From contig NZ_AQUR01000107.1 in assembly GCF_000372525.1 (NCBI RefSeq), forward strand, positions 186,001 through 250,000: DNA of 64,000 nucleotides. Direction: 5' to 3'. A program made the position numbers and the translations under genes. Positions 55,793-64,000 of this stretch are shown here, one piece after another. Position 1 is the first letter of the stretch; each line of letters starts with the position of its first letter. The notes beneath the pieces were generated by a model. That model searched no databases. It had not been told where the DNA came from and was given only the letters and a program-made list of their open reading frames with translations. The DNA is from Cupriavidus neocaledonicus. Lineage in GTDB: Bacteria > Pseudomonadota > Gammaproteobacteria > Burkholderiales > Burkholderiaceae.

Positions 55793-56800
55793 TTAAGCGT
55801 CCTTGTGCTGGGCGTGATATTCGTCATAGGCATCGACGATGCGCGCCACCAGCGGATGGCGCACCACGTCGATGCTGGTAAAGCGGGTGCAGGCGATGCC
55901 GCGCACGTCGCGCAGCACGTGCTGCGCTTCGACCAGGCCGCTCTTCTGGCCCTTGGGCAGGTCGATCTGCGTGGTGTCGCCGGTGATCACCGCCTTGGAG
56001 CCGAAGCCGATCCGGGTCAGGAACATCTTCATCTGCTCGGGCGTGGTGTTCTGCGCCTCGTCCAGGATGATGAAGGCATGGTTCAGCGTGCGTCCGCGCA
56101 TGTACGCCAGCGGCGCGATCTCGATCATCTGGCGCTCGAACATCTTCTGCGTGCGGTCGAAGCCGAGCAGGTCGTACAGCGCGTCGTACAGCGGGCGCAG
56201 GTAGGGGTCGACCTTCTGCGCCAGGTCGCCGGGCAGGAAGCCCAGGCGCTCGCCGGCTTCCACCGCCGGGCGCGTCAGCACGATGCGCTTGACCGCGTCG
56301 CGCTCGAGCGCGTCGACCGCGCACGCCACCGCCAGGTAGGTCTTGCCGGTGCCGGCCGGGCCGATGCCCATGGTCAGGTCGTGCGACAGGATATTGCGCA
56401 GGTAGTCGCGCTGCGCCACGGTGCGGCCCTGCAGGCCGGTGCGGCGCGTATGCAGCACCGGCGATTCGTCGCCTTCCTCGCGCTCGGCCTCGTCGTCATC
56501 GCCGTTGCCGTTGCCGGGCAGGTAGCTGCCATGCGCGCTGAGCTGGCGCGTCTCGACCAGGCCCAGCTGCACGTCGTCGATCGACAGCGGCGTGCGCGCC
56601 TGGTTGTAGAAGCGCTCCAGCGCCAGCGCGGCATCCTGCGCGTGGCCGCCGCGGATGGTCATGCGATGGCCGCGGCGCTGGATGGTCACGTCCAGCGCCT
56701 GCTCGATCTGGCGCAGGTTTTCGTCGAGCGGGCCGCACAGGTTCTGCAGCCGGGTGTTGTCGTCCCGCGGGGCGACAAATTCTGCGGAAGGGATTTTCAT
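55793..56800 (-). CDS. phoH: PhoH-like ATPase (YbeZ)
   Basis: 335 aa. N-terminal KH-like RNA-binding region (about 15-75), then the P-loop domain with Walker [11 protein letters not shown] and Walker [16 protein letters not shown]. Partner of YbeY in 16S rRNA processing in E. coli. ATG at 56800. A charged stretch [15 protein letters not shown] at about 97-111 separates the domains. Order miaB-phoH-ybeY-corC-lnt matches E. coli miaB-ybeZ-ybeY-ybeX-lnt. Confidence 0.93.
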   Translation of the reverse strand: MKIPSAEFVAPRDDNTRLQNLCGPLDENLRQIEQALDVTIQRRGHRMTIRGGHAQDAALALERFYNQARTPLSIDDVQLGLVETRQLSAHGSYLPGNGNGDDDEAEREEGDESPVLHTRRTGLQGRTVAQRDYLRNILSHDLTMGIGPAGTGKTYLAVACAVDALERDAVKRIVLTRPAVEAGERLGFLPGDLAQKVDPYLRPLYDALYDLLGFDRTQKMFERQMIEIAPLAYMRGRTLNHAFIILDEAQNTTPEQMKMFLTRIGFGSKAVITGDTTQIDLPKGQKSGLVEAQHVLRDVRGIACTRFTSIDVVRHPLVARIVDAYDEYHAQHKDA

Positions 56801-56849
56801 CGTTGGGCGATGGCCTCGCTGGAAGCTGCTGGGTGGATGGTTCGGCGCG

Positions 56850-58202
56850 TTACTGGCGCACCACGATCTCGCCGCGCAGCGAGTGCGGGAACGCCTGCGT
56901 GATGCTGACATCGACCAGCTGGCCGACCAGCCGGTCGCGGCCCGCCTGCGGTACCCCCGGCAGGGCGAAGTTGACCACGCGGTTGTTCTCGGTGCGGCCA
57001 TGCAGCTCGGTCGGGTCCTTGCGCGCCGGGCCTTCGACCAGGATGCGCTGCACCGTGCCGACCATGTTCCGGCTGATGCGCTGCACGTTTTCCTCGATCG
57101 TGGCCTGCAGCCGCTGCAGGCGCTGCAGCTTGACCTCGCGCGGGGTGTCGTCGTGCAGGTTGGCCGCGGGGGTGCCGGGGCGCGGGCTGAAGATGAACGA
57201 GAACGAGGTGTCGTAGCCGATCTCCTCGATCATCGCCATCAGCTTGTCGAAGTCGGCATCGGTCTCGCCGGGGAAGCCGACGATAAAGTCCGACGACATC
57301 GACATGTCGGGGCGCAGCGCGCGTAGCCTGCGGATGATGCTCTTGTATTCCAGCACGCTGTAGCCGCGCTTCATCGCCATCAGGATGCGGTCGGACGCAT
57401 GCTGCACCGGCAGGTGCAGGTGGTTGACCAGCTTGTCGCAGCGGCCGTACAGCTCGACCAGGCGCGAGGTGAATTCCTTCGGGTGGCTGGTGGTGTAGCG
57501 GATGCGCTCGATGCCGGGGATCTCGGCCACGTACTCGATCAGCAGCGCGAAGTCGGCGATCTCCGCGGTGTCGCCCATCTTGCCGCGATAGGCATTGACG
57601 TTCTGGCCCAGCAGCGTGACTTCGCGCACGCCTTGCTCGGCCAGGCCAGCCACTTCGGCCAGCACGTCCTCGAACGGGCGCGACACTTCCTCGCCGCGCG
57701 TGTACGGCACCACGCAATAGCTGCAGTACTTGGAGCAGCCCTCCATGATCGACACGAACGCGCTCGGGCCCTCGACGCGCGCGGGCGGCAGGTGGTCGAA
57801 CTTCTCGATCTCGGGGAAGGAGATGTCCACCTGCGACTGGCCGGTGCGCTGGCGGCGTGCGATCAGGTCAGGCAGCCGGTGCAGCGTCTGCGGGCCGAAC
57901 ACCACGTCGACATAGGGCGCGCGCGAGACGATGCTGGCGCCTTCCTGGCTGGCCACGCAGCCGCCCACGCCGATCACCAGGTCGGGCTTGGCGGCCTTGA
58001 GCGCCTTCATCCGGCCCAGCTCCGAGAACACCTTCTCCTGCGCCTTCTCGCGCACCGAGCAGGTGTTGAACAGGATCACGTCGGCGTCTTCGACGTTGTC
58101 GGTGGGTTCCAGCCCCTGGCTGGCGTTGAGGACGTCGACCATCTTGTCCGAGTCGTACTCGTTCATCTGGCAGCCGTACGTCTTGACGAAAACTTTCTTC
58201 AT
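56850..58202 (-). CDS. miaB: tRNA-2-methylthio-N6-isopentenyladenosine synthase
   Basis: 450 aa radical SAM methylthiotransferase acting on A37. UPF0004 cluster ligands Cys11, Cys48, Cys82; radical SAM cluster Cys156, Cys160, Cys163 (GCSKYCSYC); C-terminal TRAM domain (about 380-448). Two [4Fe-4S] clusters are expected. ATG at 58202. First gene of the miaB-phoH-ybeY unit; phoH begins 49 bases after its stop. Confidence 0.96.
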   Translation of the reverse strand: MKKVFVKTYGCQMNEYDSDKMVDVLNASQGLEPTDNVEDADVILFNTCSVREKAQEKVFSELGRMKALKAAKPDLVIGVGGCVASQEGASIVSRAPYVDVVFGPQTLHRLPDLIARRQRTGQSQVDISFPEIEKFDHLPPARVEGPSAFVSIMEGCSKYCSYCVVPYTRGEEVSRPFEDVLAEVAGLAEQGVREVTLLGQNVNAYRGKMGDTAEIADFALLIEYVAEIPGIERIRYTTSHPKEFTSRLVELYGRCDKLVNHLHLPVQHASDRILMAMKRGYSVLEYKSIIRRLRALRPDMSMSSDFIVGFPGETDADFDKLMAMIEEIGYDTSFSFIFSPRPGTPAANLHDDTPREVKLQRLQRLQATIEENVQRISRNMVGTVQRILVEGPARKDPTELHGRTENNRVVNFALPGVPQAGRDRLVGQLVDVSITQAFPHSLRGEIVVRQ

Positions 58203-58293
58203 ATGCCGATCTCAGTGGTTGACCTGGGGGCATCAGGGTGTTGCAACAACACGGCCGGCGCGTGGGGGCACGCCGGTCGCACTTCGGGGGTGG

Positions 58294-58704
58294 CTATTTT
58301 TTCAGCGCCTGCTGTTCGGCCTCGCTCAGTACCCATGCGGTCAGGAGCTGGCCGTACAGGTCCAGCTTGTACCGCACCGGCAGCTTCTGTCCCGCCACCG
58401 CGGCGCTGGCCAGCAACTGGTTGTCGGTGCCGAACAGGCGCAGGCCCGGCGCCACGCCGACGCGCTTGCCGTCGAGCGTGGCAGTCTGCGGCGCGCCGGC
58501 CGACGGCGCGGCGATGACCAGCCTGGCCGCCACGGCATCGTCCGGGATCACACGCACCGGCTGGGCCGCAGCGGCCGCCGCGCCCAGCAGCAGCGCCGCG
58601 CCGCACCCCAGTCCGGCCCAACGCTGGCGCAGGCGCCGAAATGGCACGGACTCCGGCGCCTCAAGGCGCGTATCACGACCTGCTGGCATGGCGAACTCCG
58701 ACAA
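58294..58704 (-). CDS. Exported protein of unknown function
   Basis: 136 aa (ATG 58704; an in-frame ATG at 58689 gives 131). A basic N-region (FRRLRQRWAG) leads to a hydrophobic stretch (CGAALLLGAAAAAAQ) that reads as a signal peptide with cleavage after AAAQ. The mature 85 residues hold a short beta-rich block (LDGKRVGVAPGLRLFG, VRYKLDLYGQLLTAWVL). No family recognised, possibly a conserved Burkholderiales periplasmic protein. 91 bases upstream of miaB, same direction. Confidence 0.65.
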   Translation of the reverse strand: MSEFAMPAGRDTRLEAPESVPFRRLRQRWAGLGCGAALLLGAAAAAAQPVRVIPDDAVAARLVIAAPSAGAPQTATLDGKRVGVAPGLRLFGTDNQLLASAAVAGQKLPVRYKLDLYGQLLTAWVLSEAEQQALKK

Positions 58705-58805
58705 TTAGGGATGCGGTGGGTGGATGGCCGGCGAGCGGGCAACCGCGCATTTTACCTCGCCGGCGCCGGTTCGGTACGGCCGGCGGTGTGGCACGCAAGC
58801 GGCCT

Positions 58806-60491
58806 TCAGAACAGGCAGGATGCCTCTTGCAGCACGCGCTGCTTGGAGACCGTGCCCATCAGTTCGCGGCCGGCCAGGTCGCGCACCAGCGGGATCCGGT
58901 TGATGCCGTGCCCGGCGAACACGGCCAGGGCGTCGCGCAGCCGCGAATCCGGCGTCAGCGCCGGGAAGTCGCGCTCGGCCAGCGCCAGCACGTCGTCAGG
59001 TGCGCCTTCGCGCTGGGCGCGCTGCAGCGCATGGATCGACAGCGCGCCCAGCAGGCGGCCGTCGGCCTGCACCAGGTAGAGGTAGCGCGTGCCGGTCTCG
59101 GCAAACTTGTCGGCGGCCGCGGCCAGCGTGGCGTTGGGATCCAGCACCGTGTCGGTCGGGTCGCACAGGCCCGCCAGCGTCAGCGCGCGGGCATGTTCGG
59201 CGGCGGCCGATGCCTGCGCGCGCTCGGCAATCACGCTGTACAGCGACAGCGTCTGGCAGCGCGACGCGGTGTAGTACGCCGCGACCGCGCCGATCATCGA
59301 CGGCAGCAGCAGCGCCGGCGCCAGCGTCATCTCGAACACCATCAGCACCGACATCAGCGGCGCCTGGCTGGTGGCCGCGAGGAACGCGCTCATGCCCACC
59401 AGCGGCAGCAGCGGCGCCGCGCCCGCCGCCGCGCCCTGCATGCCCAGCGCCAGCAACTGGCCCAGCGCCGCACCGACGAACAGCGACGGCGTGAACACCC
59501 CGCCGACCGCGCCCGAGCCCATGCTGATCACCGTCGCCGCCAGCTTGGCCAGCAGCACGGCCGCCACCGGCACGCTCAGCGGCTGCTCCTGCAGCAGGGT
59601 CTGGATGGTGGAAAAGCCGTTGCCGACCACCTCCGGCACCGCCATCGCCAGCACGCCGACCAGCGCGCCGCCCAGCGCCAGCCGCGCCACCGGCCCGCCC
59701 GGCAGCGCCGCGAAGCGGCTGCGCGCGAAGCCGGCCGCGCGCAGGAACAGCGCGCCCGCGATGCCGGCGGCCACCCCCAGCGCCGCCGCGGCCAGCAGGA
59801 TCTGCGGACGCAGGTCCGGGGCGATATCGAGGCCGGGGTAGAGCGGCTGCAGCCCGCCGTGCCACTGGCTGACCATGGCGCCGGCGACCGAGGCCAGGAA
59901 CAGCGGCATCAGGCGCTGCACCGCGAGCGCGCCGAACACGACTTCGGCGACGAAGACCGCGGCGGAAAACGGGGTGTGGTAGACGGTGGCCAGGCCGGCC
60001 GCGGCGCCGCAGGCGGTCAGCATGCGGCGCATGTTGGAGCCGCCGCCGCGCTCGATCCGGGTCGAGGGGAACAGCGACCCGCACAGCGCCGCCAGCTGGA
60101 TCATCGCGCCTTCCTTGCCGACCGAGCTGCCGCTGACGATCGAGAAGAACGAGGACAGCGCGCGCAGCAGGGTGATGCGCACCGGCAGCCGGCCGCTGCC
60201 GCTGGCGACCGCTTCCATATAGTCGGTGGCGCCCGGATGGGAACTGGCCAGGCGGTTGGCCAGCACCAGCAGGCCGCCCGCGAGCGCGCCGCCGATGGCC
60301 GGCACCGCCACGCGCCACGCCAGCGCCAGCGCCGCGAACACCGTGACCACATCGGCATGGCTGGCAAACAGCACGAAGCCCGCGCCGTCCAGCGCTTCCT
60401 TGAACAGCGTGGTGGCGATGGCGGCGACGATCCCGACCGGGATGGCCGCGAGCAGTGTGACTTCCTGGTCTTCGAGGAAATGCAAGCGCAT
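58806..60491 (-). CDS. clcB: ClcB-type CLC chloride channel/antiporter with CBS domains
   Basis: 561 aa. Membrane part (residues about 10-415) follows E. coli ClcB: TDYMEA where ClcA has GSGIP, SVGKEGAMIQL carrying the gating glutamate, and GGVFTPSLFVG. Two CBS domains follow (about 440-490 and 505-555; LYLVQADGRLLGALS and RIPLVRDLAGRELMG), absent from E. coli ClcA/ClcB. ATG at 60491. TATCAT on the minus strand at 60561-60556 is a weak -10. Whether it is a channel or a proton antiporter is not clear. Confidence 0.88.
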   Translation of the reverse strand: MRLHFLEDQEVTLLAAIPVGIVAAIATTLFKEALDGAGFVLFASHADVVTVFAALALAWRVAVPAIGGALAGGLLVLANRLASSHPGATDYMEAVASGSGRLPVRITLLRALSSFFSIVSGSSVGKEGAMIQLAALCGSLFPSTRIERGGGSNMRRMLTACGAAAGLATVYHTPFSAAVFVAEVVFGALAVQRLMPLFLASVAGAMVSQWHGGLQPLYPGLDIAPDLRPQILLAAAALGVAAGIAGALFLRAAGFARSRFAALPGGPVARLALGGALVGVLAMAVPEVVGNGFSTIQTLLQEQPLSVPVAAVLLAKLAATVISMGSGAVGGVFTPSLFVGAALGQLLALGMQGAAAGAAPLLPLVGMSAFLAATSQAPLMSVLMVFEMTLAPALLLPSMIGAVAAYYTASRCQTLSLYSVIAERAQASAAAEHARALTLAGLCDPTDTVLDPNATLAAAADKFAETGTRYLYLVQADGRLLGALSIHALQRAQREGAPDDVLALAERDFPALTPDSRLRDALAVFAGHGINRIPLVRDLAGRELMGTVSKQRVLQEASCLF

Positions 60492-60799
60492 GGCGGCTTT
60501 CCGGGCAGGCGGGACGACATGCCGGCGGTGGCGGCCGGGCGGCCCGAGAGCCGTCATGATAGCGCAGCGCCACCCGCGCCTATCACCATGTGCGCCGGCG
60601 CGCATGCGTTGCCGGATGCGTACCGGTGGGTGCATAACCCGCCCGCGCCGGACTGGTACACTACCGCTCTTTCCTTCGCGGGCGGGCCATGGCCTGCCAG
60701 GCCGGCTTCCCGGCGTTCGCGTTCCGATTCCGATCGATTACAAGGAGCCATCCGGCGTCTGGCGCTCTGCGCGCGCAGCGATGGCCCAAGCAGCAATTC

Positions 60800-62365
60800 A
60801 TGTCTTTTTCTGAACTCGGCTTGTCCGAAAAGATTGTGCGTGCCGTAGCCGAACAGGGCTACACCACCCCGACTCCCATCCAGGCCCAGGCAATTCCCGC
60901 CATCCTCAAGGGCGGCGACCTGCTTGCCGGCGCCCAGACCGGCACCGGCAAGACCGCCGGCTTTACCCTGCCGATGCTGCAGTTGCTGTCCGAAACCGCG
61001 GCCCGCCATGCCGGCGGCGCCCCGCGCGGCGGCCGCGTGGCGGTGCGAGCGCTGGTGCTGACGCCCACGCGCGAACTGGCGGCGCAGGTCGAGGAGAGCG
61101 TGCGCAACTACGGCAAGTACCTGCGCCTGCGCTCGATGGTGATGTTCGGCGGGGTCGGCATCAACCCGCAGATCGAGCAGCTCAAGCGCGGCGTGGAGAT
61201 CGTCGTGGCCACCCCGGGCCGCCTGCTGGACCATGTGTCTCAACGCACCATCGACCTGTCGCAGGTAGAACTGCTGGTGCTCGATGAAGCCGACCGCATG
61301 CTCGACATGGGCTTCATCCACGATATCCGCAAGATCCTCAACGTGCTGCCGGCCAAGCGCCAGAACCTGCTGTTCTCGGCGACGTTCTCGGACGATATCC
61401 GCGCGCTGGCCGACCGCCTGCTGAACAATCCCGCCTCGATCGAAGTCGCGCGGCGCAATACCACCGCCGAAACCGTGGACCAGCGCGTCTACCCAGTCGA
61501 CCGCGAACGCAAGCGCGAACTGCTGGCCCACCTGGTGCGCCAGCACGACTGGCACCAGGTGCTGGTGTTCACGCGCACCAAGCATGGCGCCAACCGGCTG
61601 GCCGAGCAGCTGACCAAGGACGGCCTGTCGGCGCTGGCGATCCACGGCAACAAGAGCCAGTCGGCACGCACGCGCGCGCTGTCCGAATTCAAGGCCGGCA
61701 CGCTGCGGCTGCTGGTGGCGACCGATATCGCCGCGCGCGGCATCGACATCGACCAGCTGCCGCACGTGGTCAACTTCGACCTGCCCAACGTGCCCGAGGA
61801 CTACGTCCACCGCATCGGCCGCACCGGCCGCGCGGGCGCCGAGGGCGAGGCGATCTCGCTGGTGTGCGTGGACGAGCTGGGGCTGCTGCGCGATATCGAA
61901 CGCCTGATCAAGCGCAAGCTCGAACAGACCGTGCTGCCGGGCTTCGAGGTCGACCCCAGCATCGCGCCCGAGCCGATCCAGAAGGGCCGCCAGCAGCGCG
62001 GCGGTGGCGGCCAGGGCCAGGGCCGCGGACGGGCCGAGGCGCGTCCGGCCGGCGACGGCGACGGCGCGCAGCGCCAGCGTCCCGCGCGCCAGGGGCAGGG
62101 CGCGCCGCGCCAGGGTCAAGGTCAAGGCCAAGGCCAAAGCCAGGGCCAGCGTGGCAACGGCGCCGCCAACGGCAACCGTGCCGCCCAGCCCGCCGGCGCG
62201 CGCAACCCGGCGCCACGACGCGACGGCCAGGAACCGGCGCGCCCGCAACGGGCCGCGGCCCAGCCCGCGCGCCAGCCGAATGACGCGGCGCCGGCACCGG
62301 CGCGCAACCGCCGTCCGGCGCCGCAGGCGGCGCTGCTGGGCGGCAACCGCAAGCCGGCGCGCTAA
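60800..62365 (+). CDS. rhlE: DEAD-box RNA helicase, RhlE-like
   Basis: 521 aa. Complete motif set: Q-motif [19 protein letters not shown], Ia [43 protein letters not shown]. After about residue 395 a basic Gly/Gln/Arg/Pro-rich tail of some 125 residues follows, including a QGQ run coded by a hexanucleotide repeat at 62111-62150; such tails bind RNA and may promote condensates. ATG at 60800 ([11 protein letters not shown]). The 308-bp gap upstream, divergent from clcB, shows a TACACT (60657-60662) but no clear promoter. Confidence 0.93.
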   Translation: MSFSELGLSEKIVRAVAEQGYTTPTPIQAQAIPAILKGGDLLAGAQTGTGKTAGFTLPMLQLLSETAARHAGGAPRGGRVAVRALVLTPTRELAAQVEESVRNYGKYLRLRSMVMFGGVGINPQIEQLKRGVEIVVATPGRLLDHVSQRTIDLSQVELLVLDEADRMLDMGFIHDIRKILNVLPAKRQNLLFSATFSDDIRALADRLLNNPASIEVARRNTTAETVDQRVYPVDRERKRELLAHLVRQHDWHQVLVFTRTKHGANRLAEQLTKDGLSALAIHGNKSQSARTRALSEFKAGTLRLLVATDIAARGIDIDQLPHVVNFDLPNVPEDYVHRIGRTGRAGAEGEAISLVCVDELGLLRDIERLIKRKLEQTVLPGFEVDPSIAPEPIQKGRQQRGGGGQGQGRGRAEARPAGDGDGAQRQRPARQGQGAPRQGQGQGQGQSQGQRGNGAANGNRAAQPAGARNPAPRRDGQEPARPQRAAAQPARQPNDAAPAPARNRRPAPQAALLGGNRKPAR

Positions 62366-62384
62366 CGCGGACCCGGCCGGCACC

Positions 62385-63443
62385 ATGCATGCGTCCGACG
62401 CCCCCGCCGACTCCGGTTTGTCCTCCGGTATCCCATACGCCGGCCTGACGCCGGAGCTGATGCTGGACGCGCTCGAGAGCGCCGGCCTGCGCCCCGACGG
62501 GCGCCTGCTGGCGCTCAACAGCTACGAGAACCGCGTCTGGCAGGTGGGCATCGAGGACGCCGCGCCGGTCATCGCCAAGTTCTATCGCCCCGGCCGCTGG
62601 ACCGACGCGGCCATCCTGGAAGAGCATGCGTTCGTGCAGCAGCTGGCCGACGCCGAGATCCCCGCCGTGCCGGCCATGGCGCTGGCGCCGGGCGAGGCCG
62701 GTACGCTGCTGCATCATGCGGGCTTCCGTTTTGCGGTCTTCCCCCGCTGCGGCGGCCGCGAGCCGGCGCTGGACCGCGCCGATACGCTGACCTGGCTGGG
62801 CCGGTTCATCGGCCGCATCCATGCCCTGGGCGCGGCCCAACCCTACCAGGCGCGCCCCGCGCTGGATGCCGACACCTTCGGCATTGCCCCGCGCGACTGG
62901 CTGCTCGCCAGCGGCTGCATTCCGGCCGATCTGCTGCCCGCGTGGCAGTCGGTGGCGCAACTGGCGCTGGACGGCGTCCAGCGCTGCTATGAGCGCGCCG
63001 GCGACGTACGGTTGCTGCGCGTCCATGGCGACTGCCATCGCGGCAATGTGCTGTGGATCGACGAGGACGACGCCCGCGGCGGCGCCCATGGCGAGCCGGG
63101 CCCGCACTTCGTCGACTTCGACGACAGCCGCATGGCCCCGGCGATCCAGGACATCTGGATGCTGCTCGAGGGCGACCGCGCGGCGATGCAAGGCCAGCTT
63201 GCCGACATCGTCGCCGGCTATGAGGATTTTGCGGAATTCCCCACGCGCGAACTGTGGCTGGTGGAAGCGCTGCGCACGCTGCGGCTGCTGCATTACAGCG
63301 CCTGGCTGGCCAGCCGCTGGACCGACCCGGCCTTTCCGGCCGCCTTCCCGTGGTTCGGCACGGCGCGTTACTGGCAGGACCGCATCCTGGAGCTGCGCGA
63401 GCAGGTCGCGCTGATGGACGAAGCGCCCCTGTGGGGCGCCTGA
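62385..63443 (+). CDS. srkA: Serine/threonine protein kinase SrkA (YihE/RdoA) family
   Basis: 352 aa. Choline-kinase-like fold: LNSYENRVWQVG (nucleotide loop), VIAKFYRPGRW (ATP Lys), catalytic VHGDCHRGNVLW and DFG-like FVDFDDSRMAPA. In E. coli YihE (SrkA) protects stressed cells and counters MazEF-mediated death. ATG at 62385, 20 bases after rhlE, so likely co-transcribed with the helicase. Confidence 0.9.
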   Translation: MHASDAPADSGLSSGIPYAGLTPELMLDALESAGLRPDGRLLALNSYENRVWQVGIEDAAPVIAKFYRPGRWTDAAILEEHAFVQQLADAEIPAVPAMALAPGEAGTLLHHAGFRFAVFPRCGGREPALDRADTLTWLGRFIGRIHALGAAQPYQARPALDADTFGIAPRDWLLASGCIPADLLPAWQSVAQLALDGVQRCYERAGDVRLLRVHGDCHRGNVLWIDEDDARGGAHGEPGPHFVDFDDSRMAPAIQDIWMLLEGDRAAMQGQLADIVAGYEDFAEFPTRELWLVEALRTLRLLHYSAWLASRWTDPAFPAAFPWFGTARYWQDRILELREQVALMDEAPLWGA

Positions 63444-63455
63444 AGCTTGCCGCAA

Positions 63456-63478
63456 GGCGGCGCCGTTGCGGCACCGCC
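63456..63478. terminator. Convergent hairpin between srkA and uspA
   Basis: GGCGG/CCGCC plus GCCG/CGGC (63456-63465 with 63469-63478, one mismatch, 3-nt loop) lies in the 48-bp gap between the convergent genes. No T-run, so termination is only a suggestion. Confidence 0.35.
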
Positions 63479-63491
63479 GTCAGTTGGGGGC

Positions 63492-63935
63492 TTAACCCTT
63501 CTTTTCCGGGGTCTTGACCAGCACCACCGGGCAGTCCGACTGGGCCAGCACCCGGCCCGCCACCGAACCGATCACGGCATCGAAGAACGAGCCGCGCCCG
63601 TGCGTGCCCATCACGATGGCCGCCGCATCCACTGACTTCGCGTAGGCGACGATGCGCTCGGGCGCGAAGCCGTGCAGCGGGTGCCGCTCGAACGGCACAT
63701 TGGCCGCGGCGAGGATGTCGCAGACCGCCGCCATCGCCTTGTCGCTGGCTTCCCTGTGCCAGTCGTCGATGGTTTCCTTGCTGACAAAGGCGCGCACCTG
63801 GCCGCTGACTTCTGGCGCGACATGGACGACATGCACGGTGAAGCCGTTCTGCAGCAGCTTGCCTTCGGCGATAAAGCGCGCCGCGGCGTCGCTGAAGGCC
63901 GAGCCGTCGGTGGCGAGGACGATATTGGTCATGGC
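63492..63935 (-). CDS. Universal stress protein, UspA family
   Basis: 147 aa single Usp domain. N-terminal NIVLATDGSAFSDAA and the ATP-binding motif GTHGRG-x8-GS-x9 (residues about 109-125, ending CPVVLV) place it in the ATP-binding subgroup. ATG at 63935 with AGGAGAT upstream on the minus strand; an open frame continues upstream to the window edge but lacks conservation. Upstream region is only partly inside the window. Confidence 0.93.
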   Translation of the reverse strand, partial: AMTNIVLATDGSAFSDAAARFIAEGKLLQNGFTVHVVHVAPEVSGQVRAFVSKETIDDWHREASDKAMAAVCDILAAANVPFERHPLHGFAPERIVAYAKSVDAAAIVMGTHGRGSFFDAVIGSVAGRVLAQSDCPVVLVKTPEKKG

Positions 63936-64000
63936 GGGATCTCCTGGATGGGGGCTGTCGGAAGCGCCGCGGCGATGTGGCCGCAACGCCATCTGGAACC

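Noticed and set aside
58641-60848. 735-codon plus-strand frame over clcB
   Set aside because: Shadow frame, extremely Arg/Gln/His-rich, opposite to a clear CLC protein.
1-64000. CRISPR arrays, tRNA/rRNA genes, insertion sequences or prophage
   Set aside because: No regularly spaced repeats, no tRNA-like cloverleaf with CCA context, no transposase or integrase motifs were seen in any frame; repeats found are single REP-like elements.

Overview
This 64 kb window is a gene-dense, GC-rich piece of a bacterial core chromosome. Gene content and order (rplM-rpsI-bactofilin-erpA; lptD-surA-pdxA-rsmA; miaB-phoH-ybeY-corC-lnt; glyQ/glyS-gmhB-plsC; dusB-fis-purH) and protein style point to a betaproteobacterium of the Burkholderiaceae, most likely Cupriavidus or a close Ralstonia relative. 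This is recognition by eye, not a database result. I see no insertion sequence, prophage, integrase, CRISPR array, rRNA or tRNA.

Left part (1-10.3 kb): a 5'-truncated glutamate dehydrogenase is followed by the glutamate/aspartate ABC transporter gltIJKL, a uptake-plus-deamination unit with a terminator inside the operon after the binding-protein gene. A class II amidotransferase runs divergently from a tartrate dehydrogenase/glycerate kinase pair. Then come dihydroorotase, a DUF3025 protein and the RNase P RNA gene.

10.3-23.5 kb: an OsmC-like protein, then a 716-bp gap that holds a tandem palindrome, a sigma-70 promoter and a likely small RNA with three anti-Shine-Dalgarno motifs, followed by the L13-S9 operon promoter. 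Next are rplM, rpsI, a bactofilin, erpA, a PhyH dioxygenase divergent from a LysR regulator, anmK with an M23 endopeptidase, tyrS-dtd, a PEBP protein, a histidine phosphatase, a queuosine-precursor transporter and two exported proteins of unknown role.

23.6-37 kb (minus strand): ruvC, glpQ, ruvA and ruvB; purH, fis and dusB; then a tightly overlapping operon read as amgK-azlC-azlD-murU-pepP-unknown-ubiH. AmgK and MurU are the MurNAc salvage enzymes. Together with AnmK at 15.4 kb they give several steps of peptidoglycan recycling. An AzlCD-type branched-chain amino-acid exporter is wedged between them.

37-44 kb (plus strand): the envelope-biogenesis cluster lptD-surA-pdxA-rsmA followed by trpS. 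44.3-58.7 kb (minus strand): EamA transporter, gloA, YgjP-type metalloprotease, plsC, gmhB, glyS, an exported unknown, glyQ, then lnt, corC, ybeY, phoH, miaB and another exported unknown. The end holds a ClcB-type CLC protein with CBS domains, an RhlE-like helicase, an SrkA-like kinase and a universal stress protein.

Most of the window is ordinary housekeeping DNA. The best candidates for something undescribed are the anti-SD small RNA near 11.1 kb with its upstream palindromes, the azlCD insertion in the MurNAc salvage operon, and a 30-codon membrane ORF near 52.2 kb.
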